DNA from: Acanthosepion esculentum
Lineage: Eukaryota > Mollusca > Cephalopoda > Sepiida > Sepiidae
Length of the DNA: 64,000 nucleotides
Assembly (NCBI GenBank): GCA_964036315.1
Contig: OZ038509.1
Location: 29,404,968-29,468,967, forward strand
Direction of reading: 5' to 3'
The position numbers and the translations under genes were made by a program. Numbering within the stretch: position 1 is the stretch's first letter; the number at the start of each line of letters is the position of its first letter. The notes beneath the pieces were generated by a model. That model was not told the origin of the DNA, made no database searches, and worked only from the letters and a program-made list of their open reading frames with translations. Positions 1-11,482 of the stretch are shown here, in pieces.

Positions 1-1083
1 TTCAATGCAAAAGTAAGCATTTCAAGTTAGTTTTTCAACGTTAAACACGGTAATTTCAAATTTGAATATGCTGTATAAATCATAAGAAAACCAATAAAAT
101 TATTGAAAATCGATATGGTATCGATCAGAAAATATTGTTTTTGACAATTTCCAACAGTTTACACAAAGTTTTATTCGAAATATTAAGTTTTACAAACTTT
201 TGAAAAATATTGAATTTTCAATGCAAAAGTAAGCATTTCAAGCTAGTTTTTCAACGTTAAACACGGTAATTTCAAATTTTAATATGCTGTTTGAAATCAT
301 TAGAAAAACAATAAAATTATTGAAAATCGATATGGTATCGATCAGAAAATATTGTTTTTGACTATTTCCAACAGTTTATAAAAAGTTTTATTGCAAATAT
401 TAGGTTTTACAAACTTTTGAAAAATATTGAATTTTCAATGCAAAAGTAAGCATTTCAAGCTAGTTTTTCAACGTTAAACACGGTAATTTCAAATTTGAAT
501 ATGCTGTATACATCATTAGAAAACCAATAAAATTATTGAAAATCGATATGGTGTCGATCAGAAAATATTGTTTTTGACAATTTCCAACAGTTTACACAAA
601 GTTTTATTGCAAATATTAAGTTTTACAAACTTTTGAAAAATATTGAATTTTCAATGCAAAAGTAAGCATTTCAAGCTAGTTTTTCAACGTTAAACACGGT
701 AGTTTAAAATTTGAATATGCTGTTTGAAATCATTAGAAAACCAATAAAATTATTGAAAATCTTTATGGTATCGATCAGAAAATATTGTTTTTGACAATTT
801 CCAACAGTTTACACAAAATTTTATTTTCAAATATTAAGTTTTACAAACTTTTGAAAAATATTGAATTTTCAATGCAAAAGTAAGCATTTCAAGCTAGTTT
901 TTCAACGTTAAACACGGTAGTTTCAAATTTGAATATGCTGTTTGAAATCATTAGAAAACCAATAAAATTATTGAAAATCGATATGGTATCGATCAGAAAA
1001 TATTGTTTTTGACAATTTCCAACAATTTTCGCAAAGTTTTATTGCAAATATTAAGTTTTACAAACATTTGAAAATATTGAATT
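1..1083 (+). repeat. Five-monomer HOR unit A-B-C-D-E, first copy
   Basis: Five distinguishable monomers start at 1, 217, 434, 650 and 868. A has GTTAG, TGTATAAATCATAAG and TTATTCGAAAT. B has TTTAATATGCTG, AAAAACAATAAAA, GACTATT and TTTATAAAAAG. C has TGTATACATCATTAG. D has GTAGTTTAAAATTTG, AATCTTTATGG and AAATTTTATTTTCAAAT. E has GTAGTTTCAAATTTG, AACAATTTTCGCAAAG and AAACATTTGAAAATATT. The same order returns at 1,734. The copy of C here carries a private GGTGTCGATC (near 551). Confidence 0.93.
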
Positions 1084-1733
1084 TTCAATGCAAAAGTAAG
1101 CATTTCAAGTTAGTTTTTCAACGTTAAACACGGTAATTTCAAATTTGAATATGCTGTATAAATCATAAGAAAACCAATAAAATTATTGAAAATCGATATG
1201 GTATCGATCAGAAAATATTGTTTTTGACAATTTCCAACAGTTTACACAAAGTTTTATTGCAAATATTAAGTTTTACAAACTTTTGAAAAATATTGAATTT
1301 TCAATGCAAAAGTAAGCATTTCAAGCTAGTTTTTCAACGTTAAACACGGTAGTTTAAAATTTGAATATGCTGTTTGAAATCATTAGAAAACCAATAAAAT
1401 TATTGAAAATCTTTATGGTATCGATCAGAAAATATTGTTTTTGACAATTTCCAACAGTTTACACAAAATTTTATTTTCAAATATTAAGTTTTACAAACTT
1501 TTGAAAAATATTGAATTTTCAATGCAAAAGTAAGCATTTCAAGCTAGTTTTTCAACGTTAAACACGGTAGTTTCAAATTTGAATATGCTGTTTGAAATCA
1601 TTAGAAAACCAATAAAATTATTGAAAATCGATATGGTATCGATCAGAAAATATTGTTTTTGACAATTTCCAACAATTTTCGCAAAGTTTTATTGCAAATA
1701 TTAAGTTTTACAAACATTTGAAAATATTGAATT
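1084..1733 (+). repeat. Shortened HOR unit A'-D-E (3 monomers, 650 bp)
   Basis: This follows the first A-B-C-D-E unit but holds only an A-like monomer with TTATTGCAAAT in place of TTATTCGAAAT, then D and E with the same markers as at 650 and 868. B and C are absent, consistent with loss of two monomers by unequal exchange. Confidence 0.88.
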
Positions 1734-2816
1734 TTCAATGCAAAAGTAAGCATTTCAAGTTAGTTTTTCAACGTTAAACACGGTAATTTCAAATTTGAAT
1801 ATGCTGTATAAATCATAAGAAAACCAATAAAATTATTGAAAATCGATATGGTATCGATCAGAAAATATTGTTTTTGACAATTTCCAACAGTTTACACAAA
1901 GTTTTATTCGAAATATTAAGTTTTACAAACTTTTGAAAAATATTGAATTTTCAATGCAAAAGTAAGCATTTCAAGCTAGTTTTTCAACGTTAAACACGGT
2001 AATTTCAAATTTTAATATGCTGTTTGAAATCATTAGAAAAACAATAAAATTATTGAAAATCGATATGGTATCGATCAGAAAATATTGTTTTTGACTATTT
2101 CCAACAGTTTATAAAAAGTTTTATTGCAAATATTAGGTTTTACAAACTTTTGAAAAATATTGAATTTTCAATGCAAAAGTAAGCATTTCAAGCTAGTTTT
2201 TCAACGTTAAACACGGTAATTTCAAATTTGAATATGCTGTATACATCATTAGAAAACCAATAAAATTATTGAAAATCGATATGGTATCGATCAGAAAATA
2301 TTGTTTTTGACAATTTCCAACAGTTTACACAAAGTTTTATTGCAAATATTAAGTTTTACAAACTTTTGAAAAATATTGAATTTTCAATGCAAAAGTAAGC
2401 ATTTCAAGCTTGTTTTTCAACGTTAAACACGGTAGTTTAAAATTTGAATATGCTGTTTGAAATCATTAGAAAACCAATAAAATTATTGAAAATCTTTATG
2501 GTATCGATCAGAAAATATTGTTTTTGACAATTTCCAACAGTTTACACAAAATTTTATTTTCAAATATTAAGTTTTACAAACTTTTGAAAAATATTGAATT
2601 TTCAATGCAAAAGTAAGCATTTCAAGCTAGTTTTTCAACGTTAAACACGGTAGTTTCAAATTTGAATATGCTGTTTGAAATCATTAGAAAACCAATAAAA
2701 TTATTGAAAATCGATATGGTATCGATCAGAAAATATTGTTTTTGACAATTTCCAACAATTTTCGCAAAGTTTTATTGCAAATATTAAGTTTTACAAACAT
2801 TTGAAAATATTGAATT
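1734..2816 (+). repeat. Five-monomer HOR unit A-B-C-D-E, second copy
   Basis: The five monomers repeat the markers of 1-1,083 in the same order and the same total length (1,083 bp). Differences seen are few: C has GGTATCGATC here, and D has GCTTGTTTTTC (near 2,409). Confidence 0.93.
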
Positions 2817-3249
2817 TTCAATGCAAAAGTAAGCATTTCAAGTTAGTTTTTCAACGTTAAACACGGTAATTTCAAATTTGAATATGCTGTATAAATCATA
2901 AGAAAACCAATAAAATTATTGAAAATCGATATGGTATCGATCAGAAAATATTGTTTTTGACAATTTCCAACAGTTTACACAAAGTTTTATTGCAAATATT
3001 AAGTTTTACAAACTTTTGAAAAATATTGAATTTTCAATGCAAAAGTAAGCATTTCAAGCTAGTTTTTCAACGTTAAACACGGTAGTTTCAAATTTGAATA
3101 TGCTGTTTGAAATCATTAGAAAACCAATAAAATTATTGAAAATCGATATGGTATCGATCAGAAAATATTGTTTTTGACAATTTCCAACAGTTTACACAAA
3201 GTTTTATTCGAAATATTAAGTTTTACAAACTTTTGAAAAATATTGAATT
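2817..3249 (+). repeat. A' monomer plus chimeric E/A monomer
   Basis: An A' monomer (2,817-3,032) is followed by a mosaic (3,033-3,249). The first half of the mosaic matches E (GTAGTTTCAAATTTG, then CTGTTTGAAATCATTAG). Its second half matches A (CAGTTTACACAAAG and TTATTCGAAATATTAAG). The switch lies between about 3,120 and 3,188. The array then resumes at B, as expected after an A end, so the mosaic looks like a crossover product. Confidence 0.85.
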
Positions 3250-4332
3250 TTCAATGCAAAAGTAAGCATTTCAAGCTAGTTTTTCAACGTTAAACACGGT
3301 AATTTCAAATTTTAATATGCTGTTTGAAATCATTAGAAAAACAATAAAATTATTGAAAATCGATATGGTATCGATCAGAAAATATTGTTTTTGACTATTT
3401 CCAACAGTTTATAAAAAGTTTTATTGCAAATATTAGGTTTTACAAACTTTTGAAAAATATTGAATTTTCAATGCAAAAGTAAGCATTTCAAGCTAGTTTT
3501 TCAACGTTAAACACGGTAATTTCAAATTTGAATATGCTGTATACATCATTAGAAAACCAATAAAATTATTGAAAATCGATATGGTATCGATCAGAAAATA
3601 TTGTTTTTGACAATTTCCAACAGTTTACACAAAGTTTTATTGCAAATATTAAGTTTTACAAACTTTTGAAAAATATTGAATTTTCAATGCAAAAGTAAGC
3701 ATTTCAAGCTAGTTTTTCAACGTTAAACACGGTAGTTTAAAATTTGAATATGCTGTTTGAAATCATTAGAAAACCAATAAAATTATTGAAAATCTTTATG
3801 GTATCGATCAGAAAATATTGTTTTTGACAATTTCCAACAGTTTACACAAAATTTTATTTTCAAATATTAAGTTTTACAAACTTTTGAAAAATATTGAATT
3901 TTCAATGCAAAAGTAAGCATTTCAAGCTAGTTTTTCAACGTTAAACACGGTAGTTTCAAATTTGAATATGCTGTTTGAAATCATTAGAAAACCAATAAAA
4001 TTATTGAAAATCGATATGGTATCGATCAGAAAATATTGTTTTTGACAATTTCCAACAATTTTCGCAAAGTTTTATTGCAAATATTAAGTTTTACAAACAT
4101 TTGAAAATATTGAATTTTCAATGCAAAAGTAAGCATTTCAAGTTAGTTTTTCAACGTTAAACACGGTAATTTCAAATTTGAATATGCTGTATAAATCATA
4201 AGAAAACCAATAAAATTATTGAAAATCGATATGGTATCGATCAGAAAATATTGTTTTTGACAATTTCCAACAGTTTACACAAAGTTTTATTGCAAATATT
4301 AAGTTTTACAAACTTTTGAAAAATATTGAATT
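3250..4332 (+). repeat. HOR unit B-C-D-E-A', last of the left-edge block
   Basis: B, C, D and E follow in order, then an A' monomer (4,117-4,332). After 4,332 the A-E markers stop and ordinary S-type monomers begin. Positions 1-4,332 together hold 20 monomers. Confidence 0.88.
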
Positions 4333-6930
4333 TTCAATGCAAAAGTAAGCATTTCAAGCTAGTTTTTCAAAGTTAAACACGGTAATTTCAAATTTGAATA
4401 TGCTGTTTGAAATCATTAGAAAACCAATAAAATTATTGAGAATCGATATGGTATCGATCAGAAAATATTGTTTTTGACAATTTCCAACAGTTTACACAAA
4501 GATTTATTGCAAATATTAAGTTTTACAAAGTTTTGGAAAATATTGAAATTTCAATACAAAACTAAGCATTTCAAGCTAGTTTTTCAACGTTAAACACGGT
4601 AATTTCAAATTTGAATATGCTGTTTGAAATCATTAGAAAACCAATAAAATTATTGAAAATCGATATGGTATCGATCAGAAAATATTGTTTTTGACAATTT
4701 CCAACAGTTTACACAAAGTTTTATTGCAAATATTAAGTTTTACAAACTTTTGAAAAATATTGAAATTTCAATGCAAAAGTAAGCATTTCAAGCTAGTTTT
4801 TCAACGTTAAACACGGTAATTTCAAATTTGAATATGCTGTTTGAAATCATTAGAAAACCAATAAAATTATTGAAAATCGATATGGTATCGATCAGAAAAT
4901 ATTGTTTTTGACAATTTCCAACAGTTTATACAAAGTTTTATTGCAAATATTAAGTTTTACAAAGTTTTGAAAAATATTGAATTTTCAATGCAAAAGTAAG
5001 CATTTCAAGCTAGTTTTTCAACGTTAAACACGGTAATTTCAAATTTGAATATGCTGTTTGAAATCATTAGAAAACCAATAAAATTATTGAAAATCGATAT
5101 GGTATCGATCAGAAAATATTGTTTTTGACAATTTCCAACAGTTTACAAAAAGTTTTATTGCAAATAATAAGTTTTACAAAGTTTTGAAAAATATTGAAAT
5201 TTCAATGCAAAAGTAAGCATTTCAAGCTAGTTTTTCAACGTTAAACACGGTAATTTCAAATTTGAATATGCTGTTTGAAATCATTAGAAAGCCAATAAAA
5301 TTATTGAAAATCGATATGGTATCGATCAGAAAATATTGTTTTTGACAATTTCCAACAGTTTACAAAAAGTTTTATTGCAAATATTAAGTTTTACAAACTT
5401 TTGAAAAATATTGAAATTTCAATGCAAAAGCAAGCTATTCAAGCTACTTTTGAACGTTAAACACGGTAATTTCAAATGTGAATATGCAGTTTGAAATCAT
5501 TAGAAAACCAATAAAATTATTGAAAATCGATATGGTATCGATCAGAAAATATTGTTATGAAAATTTCCAACAGTTTACAGAAAGTTTTACTGCAAATATT
5601 AAGTTTTACAAACTTTTGAAAAATATTGAAATTTCAATGCAAAAGTAAGCATTTCAAGCTAGTTTTCAACGTTAAACACGGTAGTTTAAAATTTGAATAT
5701 GCTGTTTGAAATCATTAGAAAACCAATAAAATTATTGAAAATCGATATGGTATCGATCAGAAAATATTGTTTTTGACAATTTCCAACAGTTTTCGCAAAG
5801 TTTTATTGCAAATATTAAGTTTTACAAACTTTTGAAAAATATTGAATTTTCAATGCAAAAGTAAGCATTTCAAGCTAGTTTTTCAACGTTAAACACGGTA
5901 GTTTCAAATTTGAATATGCTGTTTGAAATCATTAGAAAACCAATAAAATTATTGAAAATCGATATGGTATCGATCAGAAAATATTGTTTTTGACAATTTC
6001 CAACAGTTTTCGCAAAGTTTTATTGCAAATATTAAGTTTTACAAACATTTGAAAATATTGAACTTTCAATGCAAAAGTAAGCATTTCAAGTTAGTTTTTC
6101 AACGTTAAACACGGTAATTTCAAATTTGAATATGCTGTATAAATCATTAGAAAACCAATAAAATTATTGAAAATCGATATGGTATCGATCAGAAAATATT
6201 GTTTTTGACAATTTCCAACAGTTTACACAAAGTTTTATTGCAAATATTAAGTTTTACAAACTTTTGAAAAATAATGAAATTTCAATGCAAAAGTAAGCAT
6301 TTCAAGATAGTTTTTCAACGTTAAACACGGTAATTTCAAATTTGAATATGCTGTTTGAAATCATTAGAAAACCAATAAAATTATTGAGAATCGAAATGGT
6401 ATCGATCAGAAAATATTGTTTTTGACAATTTCCAATAGTTTACACAAAGTTTTATTGCAAATATTAAGTTTTACAAACTTTTGAAAAATATTAAAATTTC
6501 AATGCAAAAGTAAGCATTTCAAGCTAGTTTTTCAACGTTAAACACGGTAATTTCAAATTTGAATATGCTGTTTGAAATCATTAGAAAACCAATAAAATTA
6601 TTGAAAATCGATATGGTATCGATCAGAAAATATTGTTTTTGACGATTTCCAACAGTTTATACAAAGTTTTATTGCAAATATTAAGTTTTACAAACTTTTG
6701 AAAAATATTGAAATTTCAATGCAAAAGCAAGCAATTCAAGCAACTTTTCATCGTCAAACACGGTAATTTCAAATGTGAATATGCAGTTTGAAATCATTAG
6801 AAAACCAATAAAATTATTGAAAATCGATATGGTATCGATCAGAAAATATTGTTTTTGACAATTTCCAACAGTTTACACAAAGTTTTATTGCAAATATTAA
6901 GTTTTACAAACTTTTGAAAAATATTGAAAT
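4333..6930 (+). repeat. Mostly plain S-type monomers, no clear HOR
   Basis: Twelve monomers without a repeated order that I can follow. Some E-like and A-like markers recur around 5,790-6,145 (TTTTCGCAAAG, AAACATTTGAAAATATTG, CTGTATAAATC), indicating shared ancestry with the left-edge block. Q-type monomers appear for the first time near 5,418 and 6,716. Confidence 0.85.
5418..5632 (+). repeat. Diverged short Q-like monomer (215 bp)
   Basis: This copy holds several private changes: CAAGCTATTCAAGC, CTTTTGAACG, TTGTTATGAAAATTT, TTTACAGAAAG and TTTTACTGC. It is among the most diverged single monomers in the window and is shorter than average. It could be an older copy that has escaped recent amplification. 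Confidence 0.75.
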
Positions 6931-8881
6931 TTCAATGCAAAAGTAAGCATTTCAAGCTAGCTTTTCAACGTTAAACACGGTAATTTCAAATTTGAATATG
7001 CTGTTTGAAATCATTAGAAAACCAATAAAATTATTGAAAATCGATATGGTATCGATCAGAAAATATTGTTTTTGACAATTTCCAACAGTTTACACAAAGT
7101 TTTATTGCAAATATTAAGTTTTACAAACTTTTGAAAAATATTGAATTTTCAATGCAAAAGTAATTATTTCAAGCTAGTTTTTCAACGTTAAACACGGTAA
7201 TTTCAAATTTTAATATGCTGTTTGAAATCATTAGAAAACCAATAAAATTATTGAAAATCGATATGGTATCGATAAGAAAATATTGTTTTTGACTATTTCC
7301 AACAGTTTACACAAAGTTTTATTGCAAATATTAAGTTTTACAAACTTTTGAAAAATATTGAAATTTCAATGCAAAAGCAAGCAATTCAAGCTACTTTTCA
7401 TCGTTAAACACGGTAATTTCAAATGTGAATATGCAGTTTGAAATCATTAGAAAACAAATAAAATTATTGAGAATCGATATGGTATCGATCAGAAAATATT
7501 GTTTTTGACAATTTCCAATAGTTTACACAAAGTTTTATTGCAAATATTAAGTTTTACAAAGTTTTGGAAAATATTGAAATTTCAATGCAAAAGTAAGCAT
7601 TTCAAGCTAGTTTTTCAAAGTTAAACACGGTAATTTCAAATTTGAATATGCTGTTCGAAATCATTAGAAAAACAATAAAATTATTGAAAATCGATATGGT
7701 ATCGATCAGAAAATATTGTTTTTGACAATTTCCAACAGTTTACACAAAGTTTTATTGCAAATATTAAGTTTTACAAACTTTTGAAAAATATTGAATTTTC
7801 AATGCAAAAGTAACTATTTCAAGCTAGTTTTTCAACGTTAAACACGGTAATTTCAAATTTTAATATGCTGTTTGAAATCATTAGAAAACCAATAAAATTA
7901 TTGAAAATCGATATGGTATCGATCAGAAAATATTGTTTTTGACAATTTCCAACAGTTTACACAAAGTTTTATTGCAAATATTAAGTTTTACAAACTTTTG
8001 AAAAATATTGAAATTTCAATGCAAAAGTAAGCATTTCAAGCTAGCTTTTCAACGTTAAACACGGTAATTTCAAATTTGAATATGCTGTTTGAAATCATTA
8101 GAAAACCAATAAAATTATTGAAAATCGATATGGTATCGATCAGAAAATATTGTTTTTGACAATTTCCAACAGTTTACACAAAGTTTTATTGCAAATATTA
8201 AGTTTTACAAACTTTTGAAAAATATTGAATTTTCAATGCAAAAGTAATTATTTCAAGCTAGTTTTTCAACGTTAAACACGGTAATTTCAAATTTTAATAT
8301 GCTGTTTGAAATCATTAGAAAACCAATAAAATTATTGAAAATCGATATGGTATCGATCAGAAAATATTGTTTTTGACTATTTCCAACAGTTTACACAAAG
8401 TTTTATTGCAAATATTAAGTTTTACAAACTTTTGAAAAATATTGAATTTTCAATGCAAAAGTAATTATTTCAAGCTAGTTTTTCAACGTTAAACACGGTA
8501 ATTTCAAATTTTAATATGCTGTTTGAAATCATTAGAAAACCAATAAAATTATTGAAAATCGATATGGTATCGATAAGAAAATATTGTTTTTGACTATTTC
8601 CAACAGTTTACACAAAGTTTTATTGCAAATATTAAGTTTTACAAACTTTTGAAAAATATTGAAATTTCAATGCAAAAGCAAGCAATTCAAGCTACTTTTC
8701 ATCGTTAAACACGGTAATTTCAAATGTGAATATGCAGTTTGAAATCATTAGAAAACAAATAAAATTATTGAGAATCGATATGGTATCGATCAGAAAATAT
8801 TGTTTTTGACAATTTCCAACAGTTTACACAAAGTTTTATTGCAAATATTAAGTTTTACAAAGTTTTGGAAAATATTGAAAT
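6931..8881 (+). repeat. Loose forerunner of the 6-monomer HOR (9 monomers)
   Basis: Monomers with GCTAGCTTTTC (6,931 and 8,014), with GTAATTATTTC or GTAACTATTTC (7,148; 7,798; 8,231; 8,448) and Q-type with CATCG plus TTGAGAATCG (7,365; 8,665) alternate in an order related to the strict unit that follows. Offsets of about 1,084 bp (GTAATTATTT at 7,160 and 8,244) and 1,301 bp (GATAAGAAAA at 7,271 and 8,572) both occur, so 5- and 6-monomer spacings coexist. Confidence 0.8.
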
Positions 8882-9802
8882 TTCAATGCAAAAGTAAGCA
8901 TTTCAAGCTAGCTTTTCAACGTTAAACACGGTAATTTCAAATTTGAATATGCTGTTCGAAATCATTAGAAAACCAATAAAATTATTGAAAATCGATATGG
9001 TATCGATCAGAAAATATTGTTTTTGACAATTTCCAACAGTTTACACAAAGTTTTATTGCAAATATTAAGTTTTACAAACTTTTGAAAAATATTGAATTTT
9101 CAATGCAAAAGTAATTATTTCAAGCTAGTTTTTCAACGTTAAACACGGTAATTTCAAATTTTAATATGCTGTTTGAAATCATTAGAAAACCAATAAAATT
9201 ATTGAAAATCGATATGGTATCGATCAGAAAATATTGTTTTTGACTATTTCCAACAGTTTACACAAAGTTTTATTGCAAATATTAAGTTTTACAAACTTTT
9301 GAAAAATATTGAAATTTCAATGCAAAAGCAAGCAATTCAAGCTACTTTTCATCGTTAAACACGGTAATTTCAAATGTGAATATGCAGTTTGAAATCATTA
9401 GAAAACCAATAAAATTATTGAGAATCGATATGGTATCGATCAGAAAATATTGTTTTTGACAATTTCCAACAGTTTACACAAAGTTTTATTGCAAATATTA
9501 AGTTTTACAAACTTTTGAAAAATATTGAATTTTCAATGCAAAAGTAAGCATTTCAAGCTAGTTTTTCAACGTTAAACACGGTAATTTCAAATTTGAATAT
9601 GCTGTTTGAAATCATTAGAAAACCAATAAAATTATTGAAAATCGATATGGTATCGATCAGAAAATATTGTTTTTGACTATTTCCAACAGTTTACACAAAG
9701 TTTTATTGCAAATATTAAGTTTTACAAACTTTTGAAAAATATTGAAATTTCAATGCAAAAGTAAGCATTTCAAGCTAGTTTTTCAACGTTAAACACGGTA
9801 AT

Positions 9803-9814
9803 TTCAAATTTGAA
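9803..9814. other. Palindrome 1 (TTCAAATTTGAA) in representative monomer
   Basis: This is a perfect 12-bp self-complementary sequence present in most S-type monomers. Q-type monomers change it to TTCAAATGTGAA, which breaks the symmetry. F2 monomers replace the segment entirely with a TTTTGCAAATTGATG-like sequence. It therefore distinguishes the subfamilies. No protein is known from the sequence to bind it. Confidence 0.85.
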
Positions 9815-9857
9815 TATGCTGTTTGAAATCATTAGAAAACCAATAAAATTATTGAAA

Positions 9858-9874
9858 ATCGATATGGTATCGAT
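9858..9874. other. Conserved 17-bp dyad ATCGATA-TGG-TATCGAT
   Basis: Two perfect 7-bp inverted arms flank a 3-nt TGG spacer. The motif recurs once per monomer through the window and is kept in S, Q and F2 subfamilies alike, although their other segments diverge. Exceptions exist: D-type monomers near 750, 1,410, 2,490 and 3,795 read CTTTATGG in the left arm, and single changes occur near 551, 12,035, 24,817, 25,247, 32,828 and 55,361. Each arm holds a CGATA, so the dyad is an inverted CGATA pair. In Drosophila, CGATA and TATCGATA are the core sites of BEAF-32 and DREF. A similar role here is conjecture, because the host is unknown. Confidence 0.85.
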
Positions 9875-9933
9875 CAGAAAATATTGTTTTTGACTATTTC
9901 CAACAATTTACACAAAGTTTTATTGCAAATATT

Positions 9934-9948
9934 AAGTTTTACAAACTT
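9934..9948. other. Dyad AAGTTT-TAC-AAACTT in representative monomer
   Basis: Six-base inverted arms surround a 3-nt spacer. Many monomers carry a C-to-G change giving AAAGTT, which puts a mismatch in the arm. The C/G state is one of the main markers separating neighbouring monomers in the higher-order repeats. Confidence 0.75.
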
Positions 9949-9957
9949 TTGAAAAAT

Positions 9958-9971
9958 ATTGAAATTTCAAT
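9958..9971. other. Palindrome ATTGAAATTTCAAT across a monomer junction
   Basis: This is a perfect 14-bp palindrome spanning the chosen monomer boundary (9,965/9,966). Roughly two states exist in the window: the perfect form ATTGAAATTTCAAT and the broken form ATTGAATTTTCAAT. The broken form dominates the left edge (1-4,332) and A-E-type patches; the perfect form dominates F2. Confidence 0.8.
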
Positions 9972-10182
9972 GCAAAAGTAAGCATTTCAAGCTAGTTTTT
10001 CAACGTTAAACACGGTAATTTCAAATTTGAATATGCTGTTTGAAATCATTAGAAAACCAATAAAATTATTGAAAATCGATATGGTATCGATCAGAAAATA
10101 TTGTTTTTGACAATTTCCAACAGTTTATAAAAAGTTTTATTGCAAATATTAAGTTTTACAAACTTTTGAAAAATATTGAAAT

Positions 10183-11266
10183 TTCAATGCAAAAGTAAGC
10201 ATTTCAAGCTAGCTTTTCCACGTTAAACACGGTAATTTCAAATTTGAATATGCTGTTTGAAATCATTAGAAAACCAATAAAATTATTGAAAATCGATATG
10301 GTATCGATCAGAAAATATTGTTTTTGACAATTTCCAACAGTTTACACAAAGTTTTATTGCAAATATTAAGTTTTACAAACTTTTGAAAAATATTGAATTT
10401 TCAATGCAAAAGTAATTATTTCAAGCTAGTTTTTCAACGTTAAACACGGTAATTTCAAATTTTAATATGCTGTTTGAAATCATTAGAAAACCAATAAAAT
10501 TATTGAAAATCGATATGGTATCGATCAGAAAATATTGTTTTTGACTATTTCCAACAGTTTACACAAAGTTTTATTGCAAATATTAAGTTTTACAAACTTT
10601 TGAAAAATATTGAAATTTCAATGCAAAAGCAAGCAATTCAAGCTACTTTTCATCGTTAAACACGGTAATTTCAAATGTGAATATGCAGTTTGAAATCATT
10701 AGAAAACCAATAAAATTATTGAGAATCGATATGGTATCGATCAGAAAATATTGTTTTTGACAATTTCCAACAGTTTACACAAAGTTTTATTGCAAATATT
10801 AAGTTTTACAAACTTTTGAAAAATATTGAATTTTCAATGCAAAAGTAAGCATTTCAAGCTAGTTTTTCAACGTTAAACACGGTAATTTCAAATTTGAATA
10901 TGCTGTTTGAAATCATTAGAAAACCAATAAAATTATTGAAAATCGATATGGTATCGATCAGAAAATATTGTTTTTGACTATTTCCAACAGTTTACACAAA
11001 GTTTTATTGCAAATATTAAGTTTTACAAACTTTTGAAAAATATTGAAATTTCAATGCAAAAGTAAGCATTTCAAGCTAGTTTTTCAACGTTAAACACGGT
11101 AATTTCAAATTTGAATATGCTGTTTGAAATCATTAGAAAACCAATAAAATTATTGAAAATCGATATGGTATCGATCAGAAAATATTGTTTTTGACTATTT
11201 CCAACAATTTACACAAAGTTTTATTGCAAATATTAAGTTTTACAAACTTTTGAAAAATATTGAAAT
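10183..11266 (+). repeat. Six-monomer HOR unit, copy 2 (first 5 of 6 monomers)
   Basis: This repeats the markers of 8,882-9,965 at a constant offset of 1,301 bp. It ends where a Q-type monomer with CAAGGAATTC (11,267) replaces the expected sixth S-type monomer. Confidence 0.88.
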
Positions 11267-11482
11267 TTCAATGCAAAAGCAAGGAATTCAAGCTACTTTT
11301 CAACGTTAAACTCGGTAATTTCAAATGTGAATATGCAGTTTGAAATCATTAGAAAACCAATAAAACTATTGAGAATCGATATGGTATCGATCAGAAAATA
11401 TTGTTTTTGACAATTTCCAACAGTTTACACAAAGTTTTATTGCAAATATTAAGTTTTACAAACTTTTGAAAAATATTGAAAT
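11267..11482 (+). repeat. Single Q-type monomer between two HOR systems
   Basis: A 216-bp Q-type monomer with private CAAGGAATTC, TTAAACTCGG and AAAACTATTGAG. It separates the 6-monomer and 7-monomer HORs. Confidence 0.8.

Larger units (their letters stand above)
9749..9965 (+). repeat. Representative S-type monomer (217 bp) used to place motifs
   Basis: This copy is close to the commonest monomer form and serves as a reference. In order it holds the start box TTCAATGCAAAAGTAAGC, the segment TTTCAAGCTAGTTTTTCAAC, a 12-bp palindrome, the segment GCTGTTTGAAATCATTAG, the 17-bp CGATA dyad, an AAATATTGTTTTTGACTATT stretch, a CAACA-TTTACACAAAG segment that varies strongly between copies, a 15-bp AAGTTT/AAACTT dyad, and a 14-bp palindrome spanning the boundary with the next monomer. 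It carries the minor variant CAACAATTTAC where most copies have CAACAGTTTAC, and CTATT where many have CAATT. Confidence 0.9.
8882..10182 (+). repeat. Six-monomer HOR unit, copy 1 (1,301 bp)
   Basis: The order is GCTAGCTTTTC monomer, GTAATTATTTC monomer, Q-type with CATCG, then three S-type monomers, one of them with CAACAATTTAC. Markers recur 1,301 bp downstream: GTAATTATTT at 9,111 and 10,412, GCAAAAGCAAGC at 9,322 and 10,623, CAACAATTT at 9,901 and 11,202. Confidence 0.9.

Noticed and set aside
9891..9915. GTTGGAAA on the minus strand, resembling the middle of a CENP-B box
   Set aside because: The essential flanking bases (TTCG on one side, CGGG on the other) are mostly absent; only the non-diagnostic centre matches.
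10128..10138. TTTATAAAAAG in a subset of monomers, resembling a TATA box
   Set aside because: The variant replaces TTTACACAAAG and is expected by chance in such AT-rich DNA. There is no gene or initiator downstream.
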